From assembly GCF_006715785.1 (NCBI RefSeq), contig NZ_VFNX01000001.1, positions 4,940,001-5,004,000 on the forward strand: 64,000 nucleotides of DNA, written 5' to 3'. Both the position numbers and the translations under genes were made by a program. This DNA is from Streptomyces puniciscabiei (GTDB taxonomy: Bacteria > Actinomycetota > Actinomycetes > Streptomycetales > Streptomycetaceae). Below, one piece after another: positions 1 through 6,523 of this stretch (its first letter is position 1; each line of letters starts with the position of its first letter). The notes beneath the pieces were generated by a model. The model saw nothing but the letters and a program-made list of their open reading frames with translations. It ran no database searches and had not been told where the DNA came from.

Positions 1-289
1 GCGGCACCCGGGTGAGGGCGGAGTCCAGCGCGGTGTGCTTGACGGCGATCAGGCAGGCGTCCACCGGTTCACGCAGCTCGGTGTCCGCCTCGACGGGGGT
101 GGTGAACTCGCCGAACTGCGGGCTGCGCACGGTGATTCCGGTACGGCGCAGGGTGTCGGCCGTGCGGTCCTGCGCCAGGCAGATCACGCGGTGGCCGGAG
201 CGGGAGAGCAGAGCGGCGAGAAGTCCGCCGGTGCCGCCGGGGCCGAGAACGGCCACGGTGTTCCTGGTCGCCATGGGGGCGTTCGCCAT
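1..289 (-). CDS. Ketopantoate reductase-like (ApbA/PanE) protein, N-terminal part
   Basis: Only the first 96 or so codons lie in the window; the gene runs off the left edge. A Rossmann nucleotide-binding motif GPGGTGG sits at about residues 16-22, followed by the usual alternation ending in DACLIAVKH, the typical second strand pair of 2-dehydropantoate 2-reductases that reduce ketopantoate with NADPH. The start taken is ATG at 289; a second ATG five codons later (MATRNTV) is an alternative. Substrate cannot be fixed from the N-terminus, since related 2-hydroxyacid and opine dehydrogenases share it. It is divergent from the DUF2277 gene. Confidence 0.7.
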   Translation of the reverse strand, partial: MANAPMATRNTVAVLGPGGTGGLLAALLSRSGHRVICLAQDRTADTLRRTGITVRSPQFGEFTTPVEADTELREPVDACLIAVKHTALDSALTRVP

Positions 290-382
290 GAGGCTGTTCC
301 TTTCGACGGTCGGCCCCGGGAGTCGGTGGCCGCCTTCGGCGCGATCATCCCACCGGAACGCGGCGTGCGTGAGACTGGGTTC

Positions 383-613
383 ATGTGCCGGAGTATCAAG
401 ACGCTGCGTCCGCCCGTGCTGCCCGGTGAGGCCACGGAGGAGGACATCCACGCCGCCGCGCTGCAGTACGTGCGGAAGGTCTCGGGGTTCCGGGCCCCTG
501 CCGCGCACAACCGCGAGGCCTTCGACCGCGCCGTGGCCGCGGTGGCCGAGGCCACGGCGGAACTGCTCGGGGGCTTGGAGGTGCGGGGCCGGTCGGTGCG
601 CAGCGCCCCGTAG
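383..613 (+). CDS. DUF2277 small protein
   Basis: A 76-residue protein beginning MCRSIKTLRPP, the conserved N-terminal signature of the DUF2277 family, followed by GEATEEDIHAAALQYVRKVSGFRAP. These are small cytosolic proteins of unknown function that are common in actinobacteria. The predicted fold is a short helical bundle; there is no signal peptide or membrane segment. The reading frame is open further upstream, but the family signature places the start at this ATG. It is transcribed divergently from the ketopantoate-reductase-like gene, with a gap of about 90 bases. Confidence 0.8.
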   Translation: MCRSIKTLRPPVLPGEATEEDIHAAALQYVRKVSGFRAPAAHNREAFDRAVAAVAEATAELLGGLEVRGRSVRSAP

Positions 614-788
614 AACCGGGGGATGCGTCTTGGTCTGATCGCCCGTCAGAAGGGCATGGGGCCAAGGCGGTTCGGGATCCGAATGCTCGCGGAAGGCGTG
701 CGCGGGCGTCCGGCGTGCGGCGTCCGGCGTGCGGCGTTTTCCCGGGCGGAGCCGCGAGCGGAACCGGAGTCATGGCCAAAAGTTGAAC

Positions 789-818
789 TTGCAAGCAGTG
801 GTTAGGTGCCCCTAACCT
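789..818 (+). promoter_or_regulatory. doxX promoter with palindromic operator
   Basis: A -35-like TTGCAA (789-794) and a -10-like TAACCT (813-818) are 18 bases apart. Inside lies a perfect inverted repeat, GGTTAGG (800-806), TGCC, CCTAACC (811-817). Read as TTAGGT-N4-CTAACCT (802-818), it agrees with most positions of the 19-bp IdeR/DmdR iron box, so iron-dependent repression is possible. A second small palindrome, AAGTTGAACTT (780-790), overlaps the -35 region. The regulator is not identified; a MarR-type repressor is an alternative. Confidence 0.5.
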
Positions 819-911
819 GTGGTCCTCGTTCGGTACCGCCGCTCCCCCCATGACCGGCCACGTGGACGTCCCCGGCCGGTCCGACCGACACCGAAGAGGA
901 GAACCCCCCTC

Positions 912-1367
912 ATGACCGCACGTCTCAACTCCGCTCAGCCCTATGTCCTCGGCCTCTTCCGCATCGTCGTGGGCCTGCTCTTCGCCGTGCACGGCGCCGC
1001 GTCCCTCTTCGGCGTGCTCGGCGGCGCCGCCGGCACCCAGGGCGGCACCATCCCGGCCGGCACCTGGCCCGGCTGGTACGCGGCCGTGATCCAGCTGGTC
1101 GCCGGCGGCCTGGTGCTCGTCGGCCTCGGCACCCGCGCGGCCGCGCTGATCGCCTCGGGCTCGATGGCGTACGCCTACTTCGACGTGCACCAGCAGGCCG
1201 CCCTGTGGCCCATCCAGAACGGCGGCGAGCTGTCGGTCCTGTTCTGCTGGGCCTTCTTCCTGCTGGTCTTCTCCGGATCCGGCGCCTTCGGGCTGGACCG
1301 GCTCGTCGCCCGCCGCACCGCCGCGGACGGCCGGGCCGCCACCGAGCAGGCCCCGATAGCCGCCTGA
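912..1367 (+). CDS. DoxX family membrane protein
   Basis: A 151-residue integral membrane protein with four hydrophobic segments (about residues 10-35, 50-75, 80-100 and 110-130) and the DoxX-type opening YVLGLFRIVVGLLFAVHGAASLFG. DoxX proteins are small quinone- or redox-associated membrane proteins, in mycobacteria part of an oxidoreductase complex with SodA; the role here is not defined. The start at ATG 912 is supported by GAAGAGGAGAA about 10 bases upstream; the longer frame beginning at 819 would place the promoter region in the coding sequence. It is monocistronic, ending at a strong hairpin. Confidence 0.85.
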   Translation: MTARLNSAQPYVLGLFRIVVGLLFAVHGAASLFGVLGGAAGTQGGTIPAGTWPGWYAAVIQLVAGGLVLVGLGTRAAALIASGSMAYAYFDVHQQAALWPIQNGGELSVLFCWAFFLLVFSGSGAFGLDRLVARRTAADGRAATEQAPIAA

Positions 1368-1375
1368 CCCGGCAC

Positions 1376-1410
1376 GGCGCCCTTCCCCGCCACGAGGGGG
1401 GAAGGGCGCC
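1376..1410. terminator. Bidirectional hairpin terminator
   Basis: A perfect 13-bp stem (GGCGCCCTTCCCC at 1376-1388 with GGGGAAGGGCGCC at 1398-1410) has a 9-base loop. It lies between the convergent doxX and SodC-like genes and can serve both. There is no U-tract, as is usual in Streptomyces. Confidence 0.7.
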
Positions 1411-1436
1411 GTCCTGTCCGCCGGGGCCGGCGCTGC

Positions 1437-1970
1437 TTACGCCGTTCCGCGGAACGGCACGGTGAAGCAGGCCACCCGGGCCCCCTTGGTGCCGGGCTCG
1501 CTGTGGATCACCACCGAGCCTGCCTCGCCCTTCCGGACGGCCCAGCTGTGCTTGGCGACGGCGGTGCCCTTGCCGCGGGCGTTGGACTTGAAGTCCAGCC
1601 AGATCTCGTTGTCCTTGGTGGTGTGGGCGGCGTCCATGCCGGGCTGGTTCTGGTAGTGCATGCCGGCGGCGGCGGGGTCGGCGCCACAGGCCTTCTGATG
1701 GACGTGGACGCCGAAGAGGTGGTTGGGCTTGACGCCGGACACCGACAGCTCGACGGTCGTGACACCGTTCGGCTTGGTGAGCTGGCGGATCTGGATCCGC
1801 GAGCCCGCCGGGACGAGACCCTGGTCGTACGCCACCGCCTTCGACGTGTGGGAGGCGTTCGGCGGGGAGAACACGCCGAACGTATTCAGCCAGGAGTCGT
1901 TGGCGGTGCTTCCGGTCCCGGTCGCGAACAGGGCTGCGGCGAGGGTGCCCGCGTATATGGCTGCCACCAT
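1437..1970 (-). CDS. Secreted Cu/Zn superoxide dismutase-like protein, zinc site altered
   Basis: A 177-residue protein with an N-terminal hydrophobic signal (MVAAIYAGTLAAALFATGTG) and a SodC-type beta-barrel region. The copper ligands of the family appear kept: GVHVH gives H89 and H91, GMHYQN gives H105, and VIHSEPG gives H156. The zinc loop is not: where SodC has two further His and an Asp (the H71, H80, D83 set), the sequence reads NEIWLDF with no matching His pattern. Cys95 and Cys168 could form the usual disulfide. Start chosen at ATG 1970 with AAAAAGGTG upstream, because earlier in-frame codons encode a basic, non-signal stretch. It ends at the shared hairpin with doxX. Confidence 0.75.
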   Translation of the reverse strand: MVAAIYAGTLAAALFATGTGSTANDSWLNTFGVFSPPNASHTSKAVAYDQGLVPAGSRIQIRQLTKPNGVTTVELSVSGVKPNHLFGVHVHQKACGADPAAAGMHYQNQPGMDAAHTTKDNEIWLDFKSNARGKGTAVAKHSWAVRKGEAGSVVIHSEPGTKGARVACFTVPFRGTA

Positions 1971-2213
1971 GATGTGCACCTTTTTCTGCGCTTCTGCGCC
2001 GTTTCGTTCGAGTGTGTGCCTGAAGTTCAGGACAGGCCTGTCTCCATTGCGACGGACGCGGAAGGGGTGCGCCGCACAGCGTGCGCTGTTCGGGTGAGAG
2101 AGGGGGCGTGGGAGGCCTCTTGGACCGCTTGAGCCCCTCTTCGCCCCCACGGCCCCTTCTGTCACACCCCCGGCGTACGCTGTGTGGCTGTCGACGGGGG
2201 AGCAACGGGAGTC

Positions 2214-2828
2214 GTGGTGTTCGAGGATGTGGGGTCACTGGCCGCCGGACCGTGGATCTATGCCGCGGTGGCCGTGTCCGTTCTGCTTGACGTGTTCGTG
2301 CCAGTGCTGCCGAGCGGCGTGCTGGTCATCACGGCGGGTACGGCAGCGGCGGCGGGCTCGGGCGCGGCGGCCGGCCGGGTCCCGCACGACGTGCCGGACC
2401 TGCTGGCCCTGATCCTCTCCGCGGCGACCGCCTCGGTCCTCGGCGATCTGGTGGCGTACCGCCTGGCCTGGCGGGGCGGTGCACGGCTGGACCGGGCCAT
2501 CGCCCGCTCCCGGCGGCTGACCACCGCGCAGGAACGTCTCGGCGATGCCCTGGCGCGGGGCGGCGGCGCGCTGGTCGTGCTCGCCCGGTTCGCCCCGGCG
2601 GGGCGTTCGGTCGTCTCCTTCGGCGCCGGTGCCGCCCACCGCCGGGCCCGCGACTTCGTTCCCTGGTCCGCCCTGGCCGGCCTCTCCTGGGCCGCGTACA
2701 GCGTCGCCCTCGGCTACTACGGCGCCCAGTGGCTGGGTGCGACATGGGTGGCCACGGGCGTCTCGTTCGCGGCGCTGTTCGCCGTGGGCGCGGCGGCGGG
2801 GTACCTCATGCGGCGCCGGGCGGTGTAG
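2214..2828 (+). CDS. DedA/VTT-domain family membrane protein
   Basis: About 204 residues with an N-terminal hydrophobic pair (PWIYAAVAVSVLLDVFVPVLPSG), a DedA-like central region containing LGDLVAYRLAW, and the re-entrant motif RFAPAGRSVVSFGAGA, where DedA proteins carry R-x-x-P-x-x-R for lipid flipping. Two C-terminal membrane segments follow (WAAYSVALGYYGAQWLG and an alanine-rich helix). DedA/VTT proteins act as phospholipid or undecaprenyl-phosphate translocases. The frame starts at GTG 2184, but GGGGGAG at 2195-2201 favours the GTG pair at 2214/2217. It stands alone between convergent or same-strand unrelated genes. Confidence 0.75.
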   Translation: MVFEDVGSLAAGPWIYAAVAVSVLLDVFVPVLPSGVLVITAGTAAAAGSGAAAGRVPHDVPDLLALILSAATASVLGDLVAYRLAWRGGARLDRAIARSRRLTTAQERLGDALARGGGALVVLARFAPAGRSVVSFGAGAAHRRARDFVPWSALAGLSWAAYSVALGYYGAQWLGATWVATGVSFAALFAVGAAAGYLMRRRAV

Positions 2829-2904
2829 GCCCGGAGGTCCACGGGGCGGAGCCCCCTGGTACAGGCACGGAAGTCGGGCCGGCCGGCCCGGACGGTGCCG
2901 GGGT

Positions 2905-3549
2905 TCAGCAGCTCGCCAGATAGTTCGTCAGCGCGGTCTTCTCGGCGGAGTCGACCGCGAGGTCGTAGTAGTACTTCACCTGCACCCAGGCGCGGACGTA
3001 GGTGCAGACGTAGGCGGACCGGGACGGGACCCAGGTCGCCGGGTCCTGGTCGCCCTTGGCCTGGTTGACGTTGTCGGTGACGGCGAGGAGCTGGGGGCGC
3101 GTGACGTCGTTGGCGAAGGCCTGCCGCTGTGCGGTGGTCCACTTGCCCGCGCCGGAGTCCCAGGCCTCGGCGAGCGGGACGAGGTGGTCGATGTCGACGT
3201 CGGAGGCGGCGGTCCAGGTGGCCCCGTCGTAGGGGGAGTACCAGCTGCCGCTGGTGGCGGTGCAGGCGGAGTCGGTGACGACGTTCGTGCCGTCCCGCTT
3301 GAGGATCCACTCCCGGGTGTTGCAGGTGCCGGAGATGGTGATCCAGGTCGGGAACTTGTCGCGGCTGTAGCCGGTCCGGTTCTCCGTGGCCACGGTGAGC
3401 TGGGAGAGATAGCCGCGGGCGGTGGCGGTGCTGACCGGCGTGGGCAGGGCGGCGGAGGCGCTCGGGGAGTCGAACAGGGCGGCGGAGGCTATGAGTCCGG
3501 TAAGGGCGGCGAGTATGCTCAGCCGTCGACGCGCGTAGAGCCTGGGCAT
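2905..3549 (-). CDS. Secreted HNH endonuclease family protein (GmrSD-type C-terminal domain)
   Basis: A 214-residue protein with a twin-Arg/Lys-poor Sec signal (MPRLYARRRLSILAALTGLIASAALF, cleavage near ASA-A). The mature part carries WITISGTCNTREWIL and the DVDIDHLVPLAEAWDSG motif, where DH is the metal/catalytic pair of the HNH/DUF1524 nucleases, then N-V-N-Q-A-K-G-D and a C-terminal Cys pair. Streptomyces secrete such nucleases, probably to scavenge phosphate or digest extracellular DNA. Start at ATG 3549, with GCAAGGGAG upstream. No neighbour shares an obvious function. Confidence 0.85.
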   Translation of the reverse strand: MPRLYARRRLSILAALTGLIASAALFDSPSASAALPTPVSTATARGYLSQLTVATENRTGYSRDKFPTWITISGTCNTREWILKRDGTNVVTDSACTATSGSWYSPYDGATWTAASDVDIDHLVPLAEAWDSGAGKWTTAQRQAFANDVTRPQLLAVTDNVNQAKGDQDPATWVPSRSAYVCTYVRAWVQVKYYYDLAVDSAEKTALTNYLASC

Positions 3550-3718
3550 GGTGAACTCCCTTGCGGGGGTGGGGTTTTGGGTGCGAGCGGGGGAATGCTC
3601 GCCAGGCCGTGTTGCCGTGGGGTGAGCGCTCGGTAAGAAAATAGTGACGTGTCCATGTCACGAGCAAGGCGGCGGCCGGCTTCGGGGCAGAACCTTCACA
3701 TCCCTTACGATGGGGAGC
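3550..3718 (+). promoter_or_regulatory. Promoter region ahead of the manganese riboswitch
   Basis: This gap between the divergent nuclease and exporter genes holds the 5' leader promoter. A TTACGAT box at 3705-3711 looks like a -10 element placing transcription start just before the GGGGAGTAG of the aptamer at 3725. A clear -35 is not visible. Nothing else codes here; a short frame at 3649 has no family support. Confidence 0.35.
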
Positions 3719-3840
3719 GCAGAAGGGGAGTAGCCCTTCGCCGGACCGTCGACATACTGCTCAGCCAGCCTGAGCCGGCGCCCGGAGGCGGATCTTCGAG
3801 TCTTTCGAGGGCCGCCGGCGAGACCTTCGGCAAGCAGTGC
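3719..3840 (+). promoter_or_regulatory. yybP-ykoY manganese riboswitch
   Basis: The hallmark strand GGGGAGTAG is at 3725-3733, the partner GACATAC at 3751-3757, and a GCCGGCGAGACCTTCGGC helix-loop at 3814-3831; these are the conserved parts of the yybP-ykoY aptamer, which binds Mn2+. It sits about 105 bases upstream of a UPF0016/GDT1 exporter, one of the gene classes this riboswitch is known to control. Manganese binding would turn the exporter on. The exact 3' boundary is uncertain. Confidence 0.85.
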
Positions 3841-3841
3841 A

Positions 3842-3866
3842 CGTCCGTGTCCCCGCGACACGGACG
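3842..3866 (+). promoter_or_regulatory. Hairpin in the exporter leader (expression platform candidate)
   Basis: A perfect 10-bp stem, CGTCCGTGTC (3842-3851) with GACACGGACG (3857-3866), and a 5-base loop directly follow the aptamer. It may be the terminator arm or a structure controlling access to the ribosome binding site at about 3936. No U-tract follows, so translational or Rho-based control is as likely as intrinsic termination. Confidence 0.5.
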
Positions 3867-3944
3867 CCCAGTGTGCTGCCCTGCCGAGGTGTCATCGCGT
3901 GACGCAGCACTCTCGTCGGGGCGGCCCCGACCGATTGAGGAACC

Positions 3945-4526
3945 TTGATCAGCATCACCGTGACGGCGCTCGTCTTCGGCGTCATCTTCCTCGCCGAACT
4001 GCCGGACAAGACCGCGCTCGCCGGCCTCGTCCTCGGCACCCGCTACCGCGCGAGCCACGTCTTCGCGGGTGTCGCCGCCGCCTTCCTGCTGCACGTCGTG
4101 CTCGCCGTCGCGGCCGGCAGCGTGCTGACCCTGCTGCCCCGGCAGATCGTGCACGCCCTCACCGGCGTCCTGTTCCTCGGCGGCGCCGCGGTGCTCCTGC
4201 TGAAGAAGGGCGAGGACGAGGAGGAGATCAGGAAGCCCGCCGACCAGTCCTTCTGGAGGGTCGCGGGTACGGGCTTCATGCTGATCCTCGTCGCGGAGTT
4301 CGGCGATCTCACCCAGATCATGACCGCCAACCTCGCCGCCCGCTACGACGATCCGGTCTCCGTCGGCCTCGGCGCCGTCCTCGGCCTGTGGGCCGTCGCC
4401 GGACTCGGCATCGTCGGCGGAAAGGCCCTGATGAAGAGGGTGCCGCTGCGGCTGATCACGCAGATCGCGGCGCTGCTGATGCTCGCGCTCGGCGCGTGGA
4501 GCCTGTACGAGGCGGTGGCGGGCTGA
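3945..4526 (+). CDS. TMEM165/GDT1 (UPF0016) family manganese exporter
   Basis: A 193-residue, six-segment membrane protein made of two homologous halves, each with an acidic signature: ELPDKT at residues 18-23 and EFGDLTQ near residue 119. The family norm is E-x-G-D-K/R-S/T; the first copy has P for G. GDT1 proteins exchange Mn2+ or Ca2+ for protons at the cytoplasmic membrane. Start is a TTG at 3945 preceded by GAGGAACC; no ATG or GTG fits the family N-terminus. An acidic-basic loop, LLKKGEDEEEIRKP, separates the halves. The upstream Mn2+ riboswitch independently supports a manganese-efflux role. Confidence 0.9.
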   Translation: MISITVTALVFGVIFLAELPDKTALAGLVLGTRYRASHVFAGVAAAFLLHVVLAVAAGSVLTLLPRQIVHALTGVLFLGGAAVLLLKKGEDEEEIRKPADQSFWRVAGTGFMLILVAEFGDLTQIMTANLAARYDDPVSVGLGAVLGLWAVAGLGIVGGKALMKRVPLRLITQIAALLMLALGAWSLYEAVAG

Positions 4527-4730
4527 GCCCCGCCCCGAAGATGGCCGAGCTGAACGGCGGGTGAACCCTTCCGCGAGGCGGTGGCGGGATCCGCCCCTGG
4601 TTTTGTACCGTAGAGAAACAAAGTGGCTCCCGCCCGTTTTCCCTGACCGGCGGGCGGGGCCGCCTTGCCCCTGCCCCCGGGGACCTTTCCGCCGGGGTCT
4701 TTTCCTCCCTGGAGCTTCCTGGAGCTGCCG

Positions 4731-5399
4731 ATGACGGCCACCGTCACGCCCACCGTCCTCACCGCCCGCGCCCTCCTGCTCGACATGGACGGCACCCTCG
4801 TCAACTCGGACGCCGTCGTCGAGCGCATCTGGCGCCGCTGGGCCGAGCGGCACGGGCTGGACGGCGACGAGGTGATGAAGGTCGTCCACGGCCGGCAGGG
4901 GCACGCCTCCATGGCCGTACTCCTGCCCGGCCGGCCCGTGGAGCAGAACCTCGCCGACAACGCCCGCATGCTCGTTGAGGAGACCGCCGACACCGACGGC
5001 GTGGTCGAGATCCCGGGCGCGGGCGCCTTCCTCGCCTCCCTGCGCGGCCTTCCGCACGCCCTGGTGACCTCCGCCGACGTGCCGCTGTCCACCGCGCGCA
5101 TGAACGCCGCCGGGCTGCCGCTGCCGGAGATCCGCGTCACCGCCGAGTCGGTCGGCGCGAGCAAGCCCGATCCCGAGGGGTTCGTGAAGGGCGCCGCCGA
5201 ACTCGGGGTGGATCCGGCGGACTGTGTCGTCTTCGAGGACTCCGGTGCGGGCATCACCGCGGGGCGGGCCGCGGGTATGACGGTGGTGGGGGTCGGGCCG
5301 CGTGCCGGCCAGCACGGGCCCGACGTGGTCGTGCCGGACCTCACCCGGGTACGGGTCGAGGCCACGGGGGACGGGACGATCCGGCTCCACATCGGCTGA
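4731..5399 (+). CDS. HAD-superfamily sugar/polyol phosphatase
   Basis: A 222-residue HAD subfamily IA hydrolase. Motif I is LLDMDGTLVNSD (nucleophile and acid Asp), motif II is the serine of LVTSADVP, motif III is the Lys of SKPDPEGF, and motif IV is VVFEDSGAGI. The alpha-helical cap between motifs I and II contains HGRQGHASM, as in sugar- and glycerol-phosphatases of the GPP/DOG type. The substrate is probably a small sugar phosphate, inferred only from family. Start at ATG 4731, where GGAG lies 6 bases upstream; the longer frame from 4665 is proline-rich leader. The 200 bases upstream hold no other gene. Confidence 0.85.
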   Translation: MTATVTPTVLTARALLLDMDGTLVNSDAVVERIWRRWAERHGLDGDEVMKVVHGRQGHASMAVLLPGRPVEQNLADNARMLVEETADTDGVVEIPGAGAFLASLRGLPHALVTSADVPLSTARMNAAGLPLPEIRVTAESVGASKPDPEGFVKGAAELGVDPADCVVFEDSGAGITAGRAAGMTVVGVGPRAGQHGPDVVVPDLTRVRVEATGDGTIRLHIG

Positions 5400-5420
5400 C
5401 GGGCCGTCCTCCGCCCGCTC

Positions 5421-6383
5421 TCACGGCTCGGAGGTCTCCGCCTCCAGGCTCTGTCGCGTCGCGTGCCCGTACACCCCCAGGGTGTCGCCCTGGATGCCCC
5501 GGGCCAGCTGGTAGTTGCGCACGGCGTCCTCGACCGGGCGGGTGAAGACGCCGTCGATCCGGTCGCCGTAGAGGTTCAACTGCCGCAGCCGCTCCTGGAG
5601 TTCGGTCACCTGCGGGCCCTGGTCGCCGCGTTGCAGCACCGGAGCGACGACCGGGGTGGTCCGCGGGGCGGCGAAGGTCGTCGTGGCGGCGGTCGGGGAG
5701 GCCGGGCGGGACGTGGTGGCGGACACGGCCGGGGTCGGCGACGTGGACGGCGTGACCGACGGGCTCGGGCGGCTCGCCGGAGCGGAGGGCGCGGGCAGGG
5801 GCGTGTGGGGCGGGGCGGGGGAGGACGCCGGTGCCGGTGCCGTCGGGTTCGGTGCGGTCACCATCGGGACCCTCTCCCTGACCTCCTGGGCCGCCCGCTC
5901 CCGGGACGGCGTGTGATACGAGAACAGGCCGCTCGCGAACCCGGCGGCGAGGGCCGTGCCGGCGAGTGCGAGTGCCGTGCCGGCGGCTGCGGCCGACGAG
6001 AGGGCGGTGCGGGGGCTCCGCCGGTTCGGCCGGTTGTCCATCGGGTGCGGTGGGTCGTCGTTCGGGTGTGGTGGGTTGTCGTTCGGCTGCCGCGCCGTCG
6101 TGGCTGGTCGCGCCCCCGCGGTGGAGCCGCATGTCGAAGCACTGCCCCGCGCCCCTTCGGGGCGCTCCGGTGCCGCTCTCAACGGCAGCGTGGTCTCGGT
6201 GGGAGCCACCTTCACGTACGGCCGTATCCGCAGCGGATCGAAGTCCTCCGCCGCTGCCGCCTCGGCCGTGCGGGTCTCGCGGAGGGCCTCCGCCGCGCGC
6301 TCGGTGCAGTCGCAGGACGGGCTCAGGTCCCGGCCCCTCGGCGCGCCGCACTCCGGGCAGCTGTGGCCCTCGGATTCACTCAC
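5421..6383 (-). CDS. Peptidoglycan-binding domain membrane protein with N-terminal Cys motif
   Basis: A 320-residue protein. The N-terminus has a zinc-ribbon-like CPECGAPRGRDLSPSCDC (about residues 8-25), a cytoplasmic linker, one membrane segment (TALSSAAAAGTALALAGTALAAGF near residue 135), a long Pro/Ser/Thr-rich wall-spanning stretch, and a C-terminal PG_binding_1 domain (VLQRGDQGPQVTELQERLRQLNLY to the end). Topology suggests a sensor or anchor joining cytoplasm to the wall. Start at GTG 6383, preceded by GAGGAGAGGG. The cytoplasmic linker contains an in-frame copy of a Streptomyces intergenic repeat (6097-6164) followed by short PNDNPPHPNDDPPHP repeats, so part of it is recently acquired sequence. 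Confidence 0.75.
   Translation of the reverse strand: MSESEGHSCPECGAPRGRDLSPSCDCTERAAEALRETRTAEAAAAEDFDPLRIRPYVKVAPTETTLPLRAAPERPEGARGSASTCGSTAGARPATTARQPNDNPPHPNDDPPHPMDNRPNRRSPRTALSSAAAAGTALALAGTALAAGFASGLFSYHTPSRERAAQEVRERVPMVTAPNPTAPAPASSPAPPHTPLPAPSAPASRPSPSVTPSTSPTPAVSATTSRPASPTAATTTFAAPRTTPVVAPVLQRGDQGPQVTELQERLRQLNLYGDRIDGVFTRPVEDAVRNYQLARGIQGDTLGVYGHATRQSLEAETSEP
6097..6164 (-). repeat. Streptomyces-type GC-rich repeat, copy A (inside a gene)
   Basis: Read on the minus strand this begins CGCCCCGAAGGGGCGCGGGG and ends with the GGGGGCGCGACCAGCCACGA block, matching copies B and C elsewhere in the window. It lies in frame within the peptidoglycan-binding protein gene, in its low-complexity cytoplasmic linker. 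Confidence 0.75.
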
Positions 6384-6523
6384 GTGTTCGCCCTCTCCTC
6401 GGCACCTGCAGACACTATGCGCATCTTCTTCGCATCCGCCCGGGGAAACGCGGGACTCAACAGGCCATAAACGGTGACACCGACCACGATGGAAGAGGTG
6501 CATCCCAGCCCCGGGAGGTCTCC

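Noticed and set aside
707..734. Two tandem CGTCCGGCGTGCGG units upstream of doxX
   Set aside because: Two adjacent 14-base copies in GC-rich non-coding DNA are likely slippage products and give no clear regulatory structure.
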